A DNA stretch of 15,913 nt from Saliniplasma sp051745305 (lineage in GTDB: Archaea; Thermoplasmatota; Thermoplasmata; Halarchaeoplasmatales; Halarchaeoplasmataceae), in NCBI GenBank assembly GCA_051745305.1, contig JBNJDY010000033.1, forward strand, positions 1 through 15,913, given 5' to 3'. Under the pieces are notes generated by a model, which saw nothing but the letters and a program-made list of their open reading frames with translations, was not told the DNA's origin and did no database searches. Positions within the stretch are counted from its first letter, which is position 1. Every line of letters begins with the position of its first letter. This document shows positions 7,492 through 14,175 of the stretch, in pieces. Position numbers and translations under genes: made by a program.

Positions 7492-8285
7492 ATGTCTAAT
7501 ATCTTGTTTTCAACTAAATAGTCCGTGATCTCGTTTATCTGTTCTGGGGTGATATTACCCACTCTTTTATTTTGATAAGGTATGTCTTCATCCTTTTCGA
7601 TCCCAAAACCCGTGTTTAGAGCGTTGCGGATCATCTTTCTTCTGTAACTGAAAAGCTGTCTAACAACTTCTCCGAAAACTTTAGGATATTTTAGGTCGAA
7701 TTCAGGTTCTTTGGGGATCAGTTTTAACACGGATGCGTCCACTTTAGGAGGAGGATAAAACCGATCCTTCGGGATGTTGAATAGTCTGTTTACAGAGGCA
7801 TGAGTACTCACCATCACAGATAATCGTGAGTAGTTTTTCTCTCCAACTTTAGCTACCATCCTATCCGCGTATTCTTTTTGATAGGTCAACACGGCACTAT
7901 TAAAATCCTGTTCTAAAAGTTTGAAAGTGATAGGGGATGAGATCGAAAAGGGTAGATTGGATACTACTTTGTCAAATTCTGGTAAATCAATGTCCAAAAC
8001 GTCTCCATGTATCACTTCGACACCTTTTTGAGTGTATTTGTTTTCAAGATGTTCGTATAACTTTTTATCCTTCTCGATAATGATCAATTCGCCGGCAGCT
8101 TTTTCCAAACGATCGGTTAAAATACCTAGACCTGGACCAATCTCCACTATTGTTTCGTCTTTTTTTACTTCTGCTGAGTTTACTATCCTATCGGCTATAT
8201 TCTCATCTGTCAAAAAATTCTGCCCTAGAGATTGAGTAGGAATGATGCCCAGCTCTTCCATATGTCTTTTTAAACTACTATCCAT
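7488..8285 (-). CDS. rsmA: rRNA adenine N6,N6-dimethyltransferase (KsgA/Dim1 family)
   Basis: A 265-residue S-adenosylmethionine-dependent enzyme that dimethylates two adjacent adenines near the 3' end of 16S rRNA during small-subunit maturation. LGQNFL (20-25) is the N-terminal signature, VEIGPGLG (47-54) the SAM-binding motif I, and NLPF (110-113) the catalytic motif IV, where most members have NLPY. FYPPPKVDASV, in the C-terminal half, is the family's RNA-facing element. The reading frame can be extended to a TTG at 8303, but GGAAGG about 6 bases before the ATG at 8285, together with the usual N-terminus, favours this start. It converges on the zinc-ribbon gene with overlapping stop codons and is separated from the upstream PRC-barrel gene by 90 bases with its own TATA box. 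Confidence 0.95.
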   Translation of the reverse strand: MDSSLKRHMEELGIIPTQSLGQNFLTDENIADRIVNSAEVKKDETIVEIGPGLGILTDRLEKAAGELIIIEKDKKLYEHLENKYTQKGVEVIHGDVLDIDLPEFDKVVSNLPFSISSPITFKLLEQDFNSAVLTYQKEYADRMVAKVGEKNYSRLSVMVSTHASVNRLFNIPKDRFYPPPKVDASVLKLIPKEPEFDLKYPKVFGEVVRQLFSYRRKMIRNALNTGFGIEKDEDIPYQNKRVGNITPEQINEITDYLVENKILDI

Positions 8286-8300
8286 ATCAGTCCTTCCTGA

Positions 8301-8311
8301 CAAAATATAAA
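8301..8311 (-). promoter_or_regulatory. TATA box of ksgA
   Basis: On the minus strand this reads TTTATATTTTG, a close match to the archaeal TATA consensus. It is centred about 21 bases before the chosen ATG at 8285, so the message would have almost no leader, or start selection is slightly shorter than usual. It indicates that ksgA can be transcribed independently of the cdc48-PRC genes upstream. Confidence 0.5.
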
Positions 8312-8355
8312 CTAGATCAACCCAAAGTTGTACCTGGGTATAATCAACTCTCTTC

Positions 8356-8369
8356 TACGAGACCTCGTA
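8356..8369. repeat. Short inverted repeat between PRC-barrel and ksgA genes
   Basis: TACGAG and CTCGTA form a 6-bp inverted repeat with a 2-base centre, starting 7 bases after the PRC-barrel stop codon (minus strand) and lying upstream of the ksgA TATA box. It could be a small protein-binding site or the remnant of a transcript-end structure. It has no T-run beside it, so a terminator reading is weak. A chance match is possible. Confidence 0.3.
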
Positions 8370-8375
8370 TCCCGT

Positions 8376-8624
8376 TCATTCCATACTGATATGTTCCATG
8401 ACAACTACATCTCGGACGGCTTTCATGCCCTTGAACGGTAAGACCAGCCGTCCCTCAGCATCAGTATCGAATAATCGTGGTTCTATTTCCTCTGCAGGGG
8501 TTACCAATACATGTTCCATATCCCCTGATTCTGTATTAACCACGAAATTGTCTATCATACCCAATATTTGTCCGTCGTTCGTCATCACGGTCTTACCACG
8601 TAATTCGGTCACGAATTTTTTCAT
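8376..8624 (-). CDS. Small PRC-barrel domain protein (CdpB-like candidate)
   Basis: Eighty-two residues forming a single PRC-barrel, a small beta-barrel used for protein-protein contacts. Typical features are LRGK (8-11), the DG-x-x-LG-x-I turn (17-24), a V-x-x-ESGD hairpin, GRLVLPF (58-64) and the final AVRDVVVME strand (69-77). Single-domain PRC-barrel proteins of this size are widespread in euryarchaea; in Haloferax, CdpB1/CdpB2 work with SepF in cell division. Whether this is an orthologue cannot be decided from sequence alone. A full GGAGGT (complement of 8633-8638) lies 8 bases from the ATG. The gene starts 40 bases after cdc48 and is probably co-transcribed with it. Confidence 0.85.
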   Translation of the reverse strand: MKKFVTELRGKTVMTNDGQILGMIDNFVVNTESGDMEHVLVTPAEEIEPRLFDTDAEGRLVLPFKGMKAVRDVVVMEHISME

Positions 8625-8664
8625 ATCTTAATACCTCCATTCGATATTTTCAATCCTGATTACA

Positions 8665-10869
8665 TTACCTGTATAATCCAACCCCATTATAATCTTTCTT
8701 CCTCCTAACGGTCTTCTGCATCATCTCTTCTAAGTCCTCATACATATCTAAGATATCTTGGTCGATAGATGGGATAGATTCATCGATAACTTTATTGAAA
8801 TGTTCCTGGCTGACCTCTTTTGACCCCTCTTTTATAGCTAGAAGGCCGGCTTCCCTACATATAGATTCTATATCCGCGCCAACATATTGTTCAGTCCTTC
8901 TCACTAAATCTCTGAAATCCACGTTGTCTGACAGGGGCATGCGTTCCGTGTGTATCATGAATATTTCTTCTCTTGCATCTTTATCTGGTATCGATATATT
9001 CAATGAATGATCGAATCTCCCAGCCCTCAACAACGCGGTATCTATCCTGTCAGGACGGTTAGTGGCGGCAATAACGATGATGCCGGTATTTGGTTCGATG
9101 CTGTCAAAGCTGGTGAGTAACTGATTCACTATCCTATCTGTAACATTCTCACGTCCATCTCCGCCCCTTTCAGGCGCTAAAGCATCTAATTCATCTAAAA
9201 ATATGATGGACGGAGCTGCCTGTCGAGCCTTTTTGAATATCTCACGGATAGCTTTCTCACTCTCACCGACCCATTTTGATAAGATTTCTGGACCTTTGAC
9301 CGATATGAAGTTAGCACCGCTTTCGTATGCCACGGCTTGAGCAAGCATTGTTTTCCCCGTTCCAGGCGGGCCATAAAGCAGTATTCCCTTAGGAGGGGAT
9401 ATTCCCATATCCGTGAAAGATTCCGATTCCTGTATTGGTCTTTCAACAGAATCACTCAATCTCTCTTTAGCGTCGTATAATCCTCCGATATCCTCCCAGG
9501 ATATCTCTGGTATCTCGACCATTATCTCCCGTAAACTACTAGGTTCGATTTCACGTAGGGCGTTCTGGAAGTCCCTAGAGTTGACTTCCATCCGTTCTAG
9601 AATATTACTTGGAATAGGTTCGTCAAGATCAAATTCCGGGGTATATCTCCTTAAAGCTCTCATCGCTGCCTCCTTAGCTAAGGATTCCAGGTCAGCACCG
9701 GCAAATCCATGAGTCATCTCCGCTAACCTTCCTAGATCAACATCATCGGCTATAGGCATGCTTCTCGTATGTATCTGAAGGATCTCCATCCTACCCTCTT
9801 TATCAGGGAGTCCGATCTCGATCTCTCGATCGAACCTTCCAGGTCTTCTTAAGGCTGGATCAATTGCACTTTCACGATTGGTTGCAGCTATGACGATGGT
9901 TTCACCTCTCTGGGTCAAACCATCCATCAATGTCAATAACTGAGCCACGACTCTTCTCTCTACCTCCCCTCGAACATCATCCCGCTTAGGAGCTATCGAA
10001 TCTAACTCGTCTATGAAGATAATGGAAGGGGATTGCTCTTCAGCTTCTTCAAATTTTTCTCTAAGTTTTCCCTCACTCTGACCATAATATTTGGACATGA
10101 TCTCCGGCCCCTGGACTGAAAAGAAATTGGCTCCAGCTTCATTTGCCACGGCCTTAGCGATCCAGGTTTTTCCTGTTCCAGGTGGACCATATAAAAGTAC
10201 ACCTTTAGGAGGGTCGATACCCAATCTATCGAAGAGGTTCGGATGTTTTAGAGGTAATTCTATCATCTCCCTTACTCTCTTTAACTCTTCATCTAACCCT
10301 CCAACATCTTCATATGTGACCTTTGTAGCACCGATGATCTCGGATTCGCTGACCGGTTCTTCTTTGACTACGACTTCAGTTTCTTGATTGACCTCTACTG
10401 GCTCGATGGGATTTGTAGTGATCACTATGAAAGGCACACTACCTCCCATCAATGCTATCCCTGGTACAACGATGGCATCACCTGCCATTATAGGTCGGTC
10501 TAGGAGTCTTTTCTTTACATATGATTCTATACCTTCTCCGAAACGAAGACGGTTTCCTTCTTCGATCACCGGAGCTATAACGACTTTTTTAGCTGGAACA
10601 GTTTCTACTTTCTTTACTTTCACTCTGTCCCCCAACGATACTTTGGCATTCTTCCTAACCAGGCCATCGATGCGTATTATCCCTTCGCCCTCGTCTTCGG
10701 AATGAAGTCTGAATATCTTGGCAACGGTGTCCTTTTCTCCTTTGATCATTATAACGTCGCCGACGTCGACTTCTAACTTCATCCTGGTCTTAGGGCCTAT
10801 CCTGGCTCTGTTTCTACCTATATCTTCTTGTGGAGCCTCTTTTACGGTCAAAACTATTTCGTCAGACAT
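8665..10869 (-). CDS. Cdc48/VAT-type AAA ATPase (two AAA domains)
   Basis: A 734-residue archaeal p97/Cdc48 homologue, a hexameric ATP-driven unfoldase that extracts or unfolds proteins, often for the 20S proteasome. An N-domain of double-psi barrel plus beta-clam type covers about 1-165. D1 has Walker A GPPGTGKT (228-235), pore loop KYYG (260-263), Walker B IIFIDE (283-288) and RRPGR arginine fingers (341-345). D2 has GPPGTGKT (500-507), KWVG (532-535), IIFLDE (555-560) and RAGR (615-618). The last residues LYR (732-734) fit the hydrophobic-Tyr-X motif by which proteasomal ATPases dock on the 20S core. The frame could extend to a TTG at 10872, but the ATG at 10869 has GGAG 6 bases upstream. 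Confidence 0.97.
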   Translation of the reverse strand: MSDEIVLTVKEAPQEDIGRNRARIGPKTRMKLEVDVGDVIMIKGEKDTVAKIFRLHSEDEGEGIIRIDGLVRKNAKVSLGDRVKVKKVETVPAKKVVIAPVIEEGNRLRFGEGIESYVKKRLLDRPIMAGDAIVVPGIALMGGSVPFIVITTNPIEPVEVNQETEVVVKEEPVSESEIIGATKVTYEDVGGLDEELKRVREMIELPLKHPNLFDRLGIDPPKGVLLYGPPGTGKTWIAKAVANEAGANFFSVQGPEIMSKYYGQSEGKLREKFEEAEEQSPSIIFIDELDSIAPKRDDVRGEVERRVVAQLLTLMDGLTQRGETIVIAATNRESAIDPALRRPGRFDREIEIGLPDKEGRMEILQIHTRSMPIADDVDLGRLAEMTHGFAGADLESLAKEAAMRALRRYTPEFDLDEPIPSNILERMEVNSRDFQNALREIEPSSLREIMVEIPEISWEDIGGLYDAKERLSDSVERPIQESESFTDMGISPPKGILLYGPPGTGKTMLAQAVAYESGANFISVKGPEILSKWVGESEKAIREIFKKARQAAPSIIFLDELDALAPERGGDGRENVTDRIVNQLLTSFDSIEPNTGIIVIAATNRPDRIDTALLRAGRFDHSLNISIPDKDAREEIFMIHTERMPLSDNVDFRDLVRRTEQYVGADIESICREAGLLAIKEGSKEVSQEHFNKVIDESIPSIDQDILDMYEDLEEMMQKTVRRKKDYNGVGLYR

Positions 10870-10897
10870 CAAATTCTCCAGGTATAAGACATCGAAA

Positions 10898-10917
10898 GTT
10901 TATAAAAGATTTTTCGT
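10898..10917 (-). promoter_or_regulatory. BRE/TATA promoter of cdc48
   Basis: On the minus strand ACGAAAA (a BRE match) is followed by CTTTTATAAAC (TATA box, centred near 10903). Transcription would begin near 10877-10880, leaving a leader of about ten bases that starts near the GGAG ribosome site. The promoter sits in the 52-base gap after the upstream membrane-protein gene, so cdc48 has its own start even if there is some read-through. Confidence 0.6.
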
Positions 10918-10921
10918 CAAA

Positions 10922-11617
10922 TCAAGGTGTGAAATTGAAAGGTAAACTGTGTGATACCTCTGATTCGTTATCGTTAATATCTCGCATGGATATCCTTACA
11001 GACATACTCCTGTCTTCAACAACCGTGTTTTCAAAGGTCACGTGATACTCATGGGTGTCGGTTTGCCACTCCATCTCGTACCAATCCCCGTCGATAAAGA
11101 TACGGATATTATCATGGTCTACCTCCGTATTATCTGTGATAGTGGCTATAACCGTTACGTCGTATTCCTCTCCGGATGTTACATTATCATGGGCTACTAT
11201 CTCCCCATCCTGCTCGAACTCCAACTCTATTTCATTCGATGTTGGAGCTGTAAAATCACTGAAGGGAGGGTTCATCAATATAACCCATACTGCAAGGAAA
11301 GTGAATAGGTACATTGCTCCACTCAAGGCCCATTCTTTTTTCCCTAACTCTTCCAGTTCTACACCAGCTATCTGGAAAAGTGTTTTGAGTAAACCTAAAC
11401 CAGTCAAACCTATCAAAAAACCTAATATCGCTTGATGGCCTGAGTAAATAAAAACATAATGAGCTAATATCGAGAATAATGGAGCTAAAGCAACGCTGAT
11501 GTAAACGCATTTCCCCTTCCTTAACTCATCCAGCATGTACTCTTTTCGATCGAATTCCGGGAATTCGTATTCATAGTCGTCTTCTTCTTCCTTGTCTCTT
11601 TTTTTTCTCTTCGCCAT
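10922..11617 (-). CDS. Three-helix membrane protein with extracellular beta-sandwich-like domain
   Basis: A 231-residue protein I do not recognise as a named family. The N-terminal 37 residues are strongly charged (Lys/Arg cluster, then an acidic stretch), followed by membrane helices at about 38-57, 62-82 and 97-116. By the positive-inside rule the N-terminus is cytosolic and the C-terminal ~110 residues are outside. That part alternates hydrophobic and polar residues, ends in strand-like segments, and contains possible N-glycosylation sequons (NVT near 145, NES near 217, NFT at 228), suggesting an Ig/fibronectin-like beta sandwich. It lies 52 bases upstream of cdc48 on the same strand. No signal peptide cleavage site is apparent beyond the helices. 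Confidence 0.75.
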   Translation of the reverse strand: MAKRKKRDKEEEDDYEYEFPEFDRKEYMLDELRKGKCVYISVALAPLFSILAHYVFIYSGHQAILGFLIGLTGLGLLKTLFQIAGVELEELGKKEWALSGAMYLFTFLAVWVILMNPPFSDFTAPTSNEIELEFEQDGEIVAHDNVTSGEEYDVTVIATITDNTEVDHDNIRIFIDGDWYEMEWQTDTHEYHVTFENTVVEDRSMSVRISMRDINDNESEVSHSLPFNFTP

Positions 11618-11721
11618 CTGAGGTGCAAAAAACTGTAGTACTATTAAAAAACTTTCCCGTATTTTGATTAAAATAGAAGGTTTGAAATAGTGCTAGTACC
11701 ATTTTCCGTTGGTGGTAATAT
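11618..11721. promoter_or_regulatory. Divergent promoter region between membrane protein and MscS genes
   Basis: On the minus strand GGGAAAG (complement of 11652-11658) precedes TTTTTTAATAG (complement of 11641-11650 region), a BRE/TATA pair centred about 28 bases before the ATG at 11617; no Shine-Dalgarno is seen, so that message is probably leaderless. On the plus strand a weaker TTAAAATAG (11668-11676) could drive the MscS gene, whose ATG is preceded by GGTGGT (11711-11716) at 5 bases spacing. The plus-strand TATA assignment is tentative. Confidence 0.45.
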
Positions 11722-12537
11722 ATGGAAATAGCTGGTTATGGACTTCAAGAGGAGTTACCCTACGTTGGATTAAGTCTATGGAATTTGATTTTATTCATAA
11801 TAACACTGTTAGTAGGTCTGATACTGGTAAAAGTCGTATCGAGGATGATAAAGAACGCGATGCTCAGGAACAACATCCGTAAAATACTTACTGAATTTAC
11901 AACACGGATACTGAGAATTGTATTGTACGTTTTCGTTATCGGTGTTTCTTTATCGTTCTTAGGCTTCCAGGTAGGTGCGGCATTGGTGAGCTTTTCAGTT
12001 GTCTTAGGTTTCGTTCTAGGTTTCGCCTTGGGAGATACTTTGAGTAACATAGCAGCCGGTGTGATGATAGCCATCACAAAGCCTTTCAGGAGTGGACATT
12101 ATGTTGAGGTCAATGGGGAAGAAGGTGTTATCAAAAATGTAGGTATAAGTCTGACCGAATTGGATACCACCGACAACAAACGTATAGTCATACCTAATAA
12201 ATTGGTATGGGGGAACAATATTATAAATTATAACCATAACAGGATCAGAAGGGTCGATATAGATACCGGTGTAGGCTACGATGACGATCTGGACTTGGCC
12301 ATCAAGACGTCTTTGGATATATTGAGGGATCATCCAAAAGTACTAGACGATCCGGAACCACAAGTGAAAGTGAAATCTATGGATGATTCTTTTGTAGGAT
12401 TAACGGTAAGACCATGGGTTAAAACCGAGGATTACTGGAACACATTCTTTGAACTGCAGAAACAGCTTAAAGAAGGATACGATGAAGCTGGTTTGAACAT
12501 ACCCTATCCACAGATGGACGTCCATCTAGATAAGTAA
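11722..12537 (+). CDS. Small-conductance mechanosensitive ion channel (MscS family)
   Basis: A 271-residue MscS-type channel that opens under membrane tension to release solutes after osmotic downshock. Helices lie at about 17-40, 60-82 and 84-120. The pore helix shows the Gly/Ala-rich pattern VLGFVLGFALGDTLSN and then the family's kink and exit element KPFRSGHYVEV (120-130). The beta domain contains the G-x-V-x-x-VGISLTEL strand and DNKRIVIPN (151-159), the most conserved MscS signature, followed by the C-terminal alpha/beta domain (~185-271). The length is close to E. coli MscS, so no extra domains are present. The ribosome site GGTGGT sits 5 bases before the start. It is a single-gene unit ending in a T-rich terminator. 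Confidence 0.95.
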   Translation: MEIAGYGLQEELPYVGLSLWNLILFIITLLVGLILVKVVSRMIKNAMLRNNIRKILTEFTTRILRIVLYVFVIGVSLSFLGFQVGAALVSFSVVLGFVLGFALGDTLSNIAAGVMIAITKPFRSGHYVEVNGEEGVIKNVGISLTELDTTDNKRIVIPNKLVWGNNIINYNHNRIRRVDIDTGVGYDDDLDLAIKTSLDILRDHPKVLDDPEPQVKVKSMDDSFVGLTVRPWVKTEDYWNTFFELQKQLKEGYDEAGLNIPYPQMDVHLDK

Positions 12538-12567
12538 AACACGGATATAGGTGATTCAATACTAAAC

Positions 12568-12588
12568 CCTTTTCTTTTTTTAATTTTG
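12568..12588 (+). terminator. T-rich terminator after the MscS gene
   Basis: A pyrimidine-rich stretch with CCC, TTTT and a seven-T run begins about 30 bases after the MscS stop codon. It fits the T-tract type of archaeal terminator and precedes the promoter region of the next operon. Confidence 0.5.
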
Positions 12589-12596
12589 ATAATCAA

Positions 12597-12635
12597 ACTT
12601 TTTATTTAAGTTAGGTATACCAAAAGTTTTTAGTA
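12597..12635 (+). promoter_or_regulatory. Promoter of the Mrp/ORP-like operon (two possible TATA boxes)
   Basis: The proximal candidate is CAAAAG (12621-12626, BRE-like) followed by TTTTTAGTA (12627-12635), centred about 27 bases before the ATG at 12658, which predicts a leaderless message. A distal candidate, ACTTTTTATTTAA (12597-12609), would start transcription near 12630 and give a ~28-base leader. No Shine-Dalgarno precedes the ATG, which favours the proximal box. The downstream palindrome would then lie between TATA and transcription start. Confidence 0.5.
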
Positions 12636-12638
12636 TGG

Positions 12639-12654
12639 TTACACATATGTGTAA
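12639..12654. promoter_or_regulatory. Perfect 16-bp palindrome, probable operator
   Basis: TTACACATATGTGTAA is its own reverse complement over all 16 bases. It ends 3 bases before the start codon of the mrp-like gene and sits immediately downstream of the proximal TATA box, the classical position for a repressor site in archaea. I saw no second copy of the half-site arrangement elsewhere in the window. The regulator is not encoded in view. Operator function is inferred from symmetry and position. Confidence 0.6.
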
Positions 12655-12657
12655 AAC

Positions 12658-13407
12658 ATGAAAAAGATAGTAGTGATGAGTGGTAAAGGTGGAGTTGGAA
12701 AAAGTACGGTCGCTGCGAACCTCGCATTTTCTTTATCGGAGGAAGGGAGCAAGGTAGGTGTTTTTGATAGTGATTTTCACGGCCCTACGATCCCAAAAAT
12801 GCTTGGTGTCAAAGGAGAAAAACTCACACCAAATCAAGATAAAATCGAACCTGTTTCAGTAAATGATAACCTCACGGTCCTTTCAATGGATTTCCTTTTA
12901 CCTAACGACGATTCCGCTGTGATCTGGAGAGGACCGATGAAGATGAAAATGATCAACCAGATGTTGGAAGATGTTGAATGGAATGATATAGATTACATGA
13001 TCATCGATCTTCCTCCAGGTACCGGTGATGAACCCTTGAGTATAGCTCAGCAAATTCCCGATATAGATGGAGTAGTGATAGTCACAACACCACAGGACGT
13101 TGCTTTACAGGCCGTTAGAAAATCTATAAATTTCGCAAAAAAACTCAACTTGAAAGTTCTAGGCGTAGTTGAAAATATGGACAGCCTAATTTGTCCGAAT
13201 TGTGGTGTAGAGATAAAACTCTTTGGAGAAGGTGGAGGAGAAAATATGTCACAGGATCTAGATGTACCTTATCTTGGTAGAATACCAATCGATCCGGAGA
13301 TCATGAAAAGTGGAGAAAAGGGGATATCTTTTTTGAAAATCGATTCTGAATCTACAAAGGCATTTAAAAATATAGTAAATAAAATAAAAGAAAATATAGG
13401 TGATTAG
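12658..13407 (+). CDS. Mrp/NBP35 (ApbC) family iron-sulfur carrier ATPase
   Basis: A 249-residue P-loop ATPase of the Mrp/Nbp35/ApbC group, dimeric carriers that bind and transfer [4Fe-4S] clusters. The deviant Walker A GKGGVGKS lies at 9-16, D37-S-D-F-HGP (37-43) is the switch region, IDLPPGTGDEP (116-126) is the Walker B-like stretch, and C179-x2-C182 is the cluster-bridging CxxC motif. No N-terminal DUF59 or Cys-rich extension is present, which is the short archaeal form. It is the first gene of an operon with two NifX/ORP-like proteins and two MinD-like ferredoxin ATPases; the next gene begins directly after its stop codon. A housekeeping Fe-S role and a role dedicated to this operon are both possible. 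Confidence 0.94.
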   Translation: MKKIVVMSGKGGVGKSTVAANLAFSLSEEGSKVGVFDSDFHGPTIPKMLGVKGEKLTPNQDKIEPVSVNDNLTVLSMDFLLPNDDSAVIWRGPMKMKMINQMLEDVEWNDIDYMIIDLPPGTGDEPLSIAQQIPDIDGVVIVTTPQDVALQAVRKSINFAKKLNLKVLGVVENMDSLICPNCGVEIKLFGEGGGENMSQDLDVPYLGRIPIDPEIMKSGEKGISFLKIDSESTKAFKNIVNKIKENIGD

Positions 13408-13794
13408 ATGAAAGTAGCAATATCTTCGAAAGGACCTAACATTGAAGACTCAGTGGAATCAAGGTTTGGAAGAGCTCCATACTTCGTATTCATAGATACC
13501 AAAAGTATGGTATATGAGAGCTTGGAAAACGAATATAAGGACGCCATGGGAGGTGCAGGTGTTCAAGCAGCTCAAATAATTGCAAATCGTGGCGCTGAAG
13601 CGTTGATAACTGGAAATGTTGGACCTAATGCATTTAAAACATTGGATTCCGCAGGAGTCGAGGTCTATAAAGCTTCTGGAAAAATTGAAGATGCCGTGGA
13701 AAAGATGAAAAATGATGAGCTGGAGAGGTTAGATGATCAAACTGTACCAGGTCACTATGGAGATAAAAGTAGAAAAAGAGGTAGAAAAAGATGA
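13408..13794 (+). CDS. NifX/ORP family (PF02579) small metal-cluster binding protein, copy 1
   Basis: A 128-residue protein of the dinitrogenase iron-molybdenum cofactor family, which includes NifX, NafY, the NifB C-terminal domain and the Desulfovibrio orange protein. MKVAIS begins the first strand, SRFGRAPYF (18-26) is the conserved loop, GGAGVQAAQ (48-56) is the characteristic glycine helix cap, and ALITGNVGPNAF (65-76) follows. The fold is RNase H-like and such proteins bind metal clusters loosely. A strongly basic tail, SRKRGRKR at 121-128, extends beyond the domain. AGGTGAT just before the ATG is the ribosome site. It overlaps the next gene by ATGA. The absence of nitrogenase genes in view argues against a nitrogenase-specific role. 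Confidence 0.9.
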   Translation: MKVAISSKGPNIEDSVESRFGRAPYFVFIDTKSMVYESLENEYKDAMGGAGVQAAQIIANRGAEALITGNVGPNAFKTLDSAGVEVYKASGKIEDAVEKMKNDELERLDDQTVPGHYGDKSRKRGRKR

Positions 13795-14147
13795 AAGTAA
13801 GTATACCCTGTATGGGAGAAAGAGGAATGGAAGAAGAGATCAGCCCGCACTTTGGAAGAGCCCCAGCTTTTGTAGTTTACAATGATGAAAATGATGATTT
13901 GAAGATAATCAGTAATACAAGTGAACATATGGGCGGCCAGGGTAAACCCCCGGAACTGATGGCTGAAGAAGGTGTAAATGTTATGTTGACCAGTAATTTA
14001 GGACGTAGAGCTGTAGCTATGTTCGAAAGTATGGGGATCAAGGTATACTGCGGCGCTTCGGGGACCGTTGGTGATGCAATAGAACAGTGGAAAAATGGAG
14101 TGTTGGATGAAGCTAGTAAATCGAATGCGTGTGATAGAGGGCATTGA
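13791..14147 (+). CDS. NifX/ORP family (PF02579) small metal-cluster binding protein, copy 2
   Basis: A 118-residue second member of the same family, with low similarity to its neighbour. HFGRAPAF (20-27) matches the conserved loop; HMGGQGKPPELM (46-57) replaces the GGAGVQAAQ element, and MLTSNLGRRA (65-74) follows. Unlike copy 1 it has cysteines at C7, C87 and C114 and ends in CDRGH, so Cys/His metal ligation at the C-terminus is possible. GAGGT (13778-13782), inside the end of copy 1, serves as ribosome site, and the ATGA overlap implies coupled translation. Its size matches the ~12-kDa orange protein that carries a Mo/Cu sulfide cluster in Desulfovibrio; cofactor identity here is unknown. 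Confidence 0.9.
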   Translation: MKVSIPCMGERGMEEEISPHFGRAPAFVVYNDENDDLKIISNTSEHMGGQGKPPELMAEEGVNVMLTSNLGRRAVAMFESMGIKVYCGASGTVGDAIEQWKNGVLDEASKSNACDRGH

Positions 14148-14175
14148 GTTTAAACTGTATACGGATTAAAATACC
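14148..14175 (+). promoter_or_regulatory. Possible internal promoter before the MinD-like genes
   Basis: In this 28-base gap, the largest within the operon, GTTTAAAC (14148-14155) is centred about 24 bases before the ATG at 14176, and no Shine-Dalgarno precedes that ATG. This would fit a leaderless transcript starting at the first MinD-like gene. No clear BRE is seen, so read-through from the upstream genes may still be the main source of transcript. Confidence 0.3.

Noticed and set aside
8286..8303. TTG-initiated six-residue extension of KsgA
   Set aside because: The ATG at 8285 has a GGAAGG ribosome site and gives the usual N-terminal length.
8318..8338. ACCCA/TGGGT inverted repeat upstream of ksgA
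   Set aside because: Only a 5-bp stem with a 10-base loop, no T-run and no conserved neighbour; likely chance.
11042..11435. Overlapping plus-strand open frames opposite the membrane-protein gene
   Set aside because: They are antisense to a gene with coherent membrane helices and have low-complexity Ser-rich translations typical of shadow frames.
12647..12661. Four-codon reading frame (ATG in the palindrome to a TGA overlapping the mrp start)
   Set aside because: Too short, without a ribosome site, and explained by the palindrome sequence itself.
12658..14147. Nitrogenase cofactor (nif) assembly cluster
   Set aside because: The PF02579 similarity alone suggests NifX, but no nifHDK, nifB radical-SAM or nifEN genes are present; the ORP-type grouping fits better.
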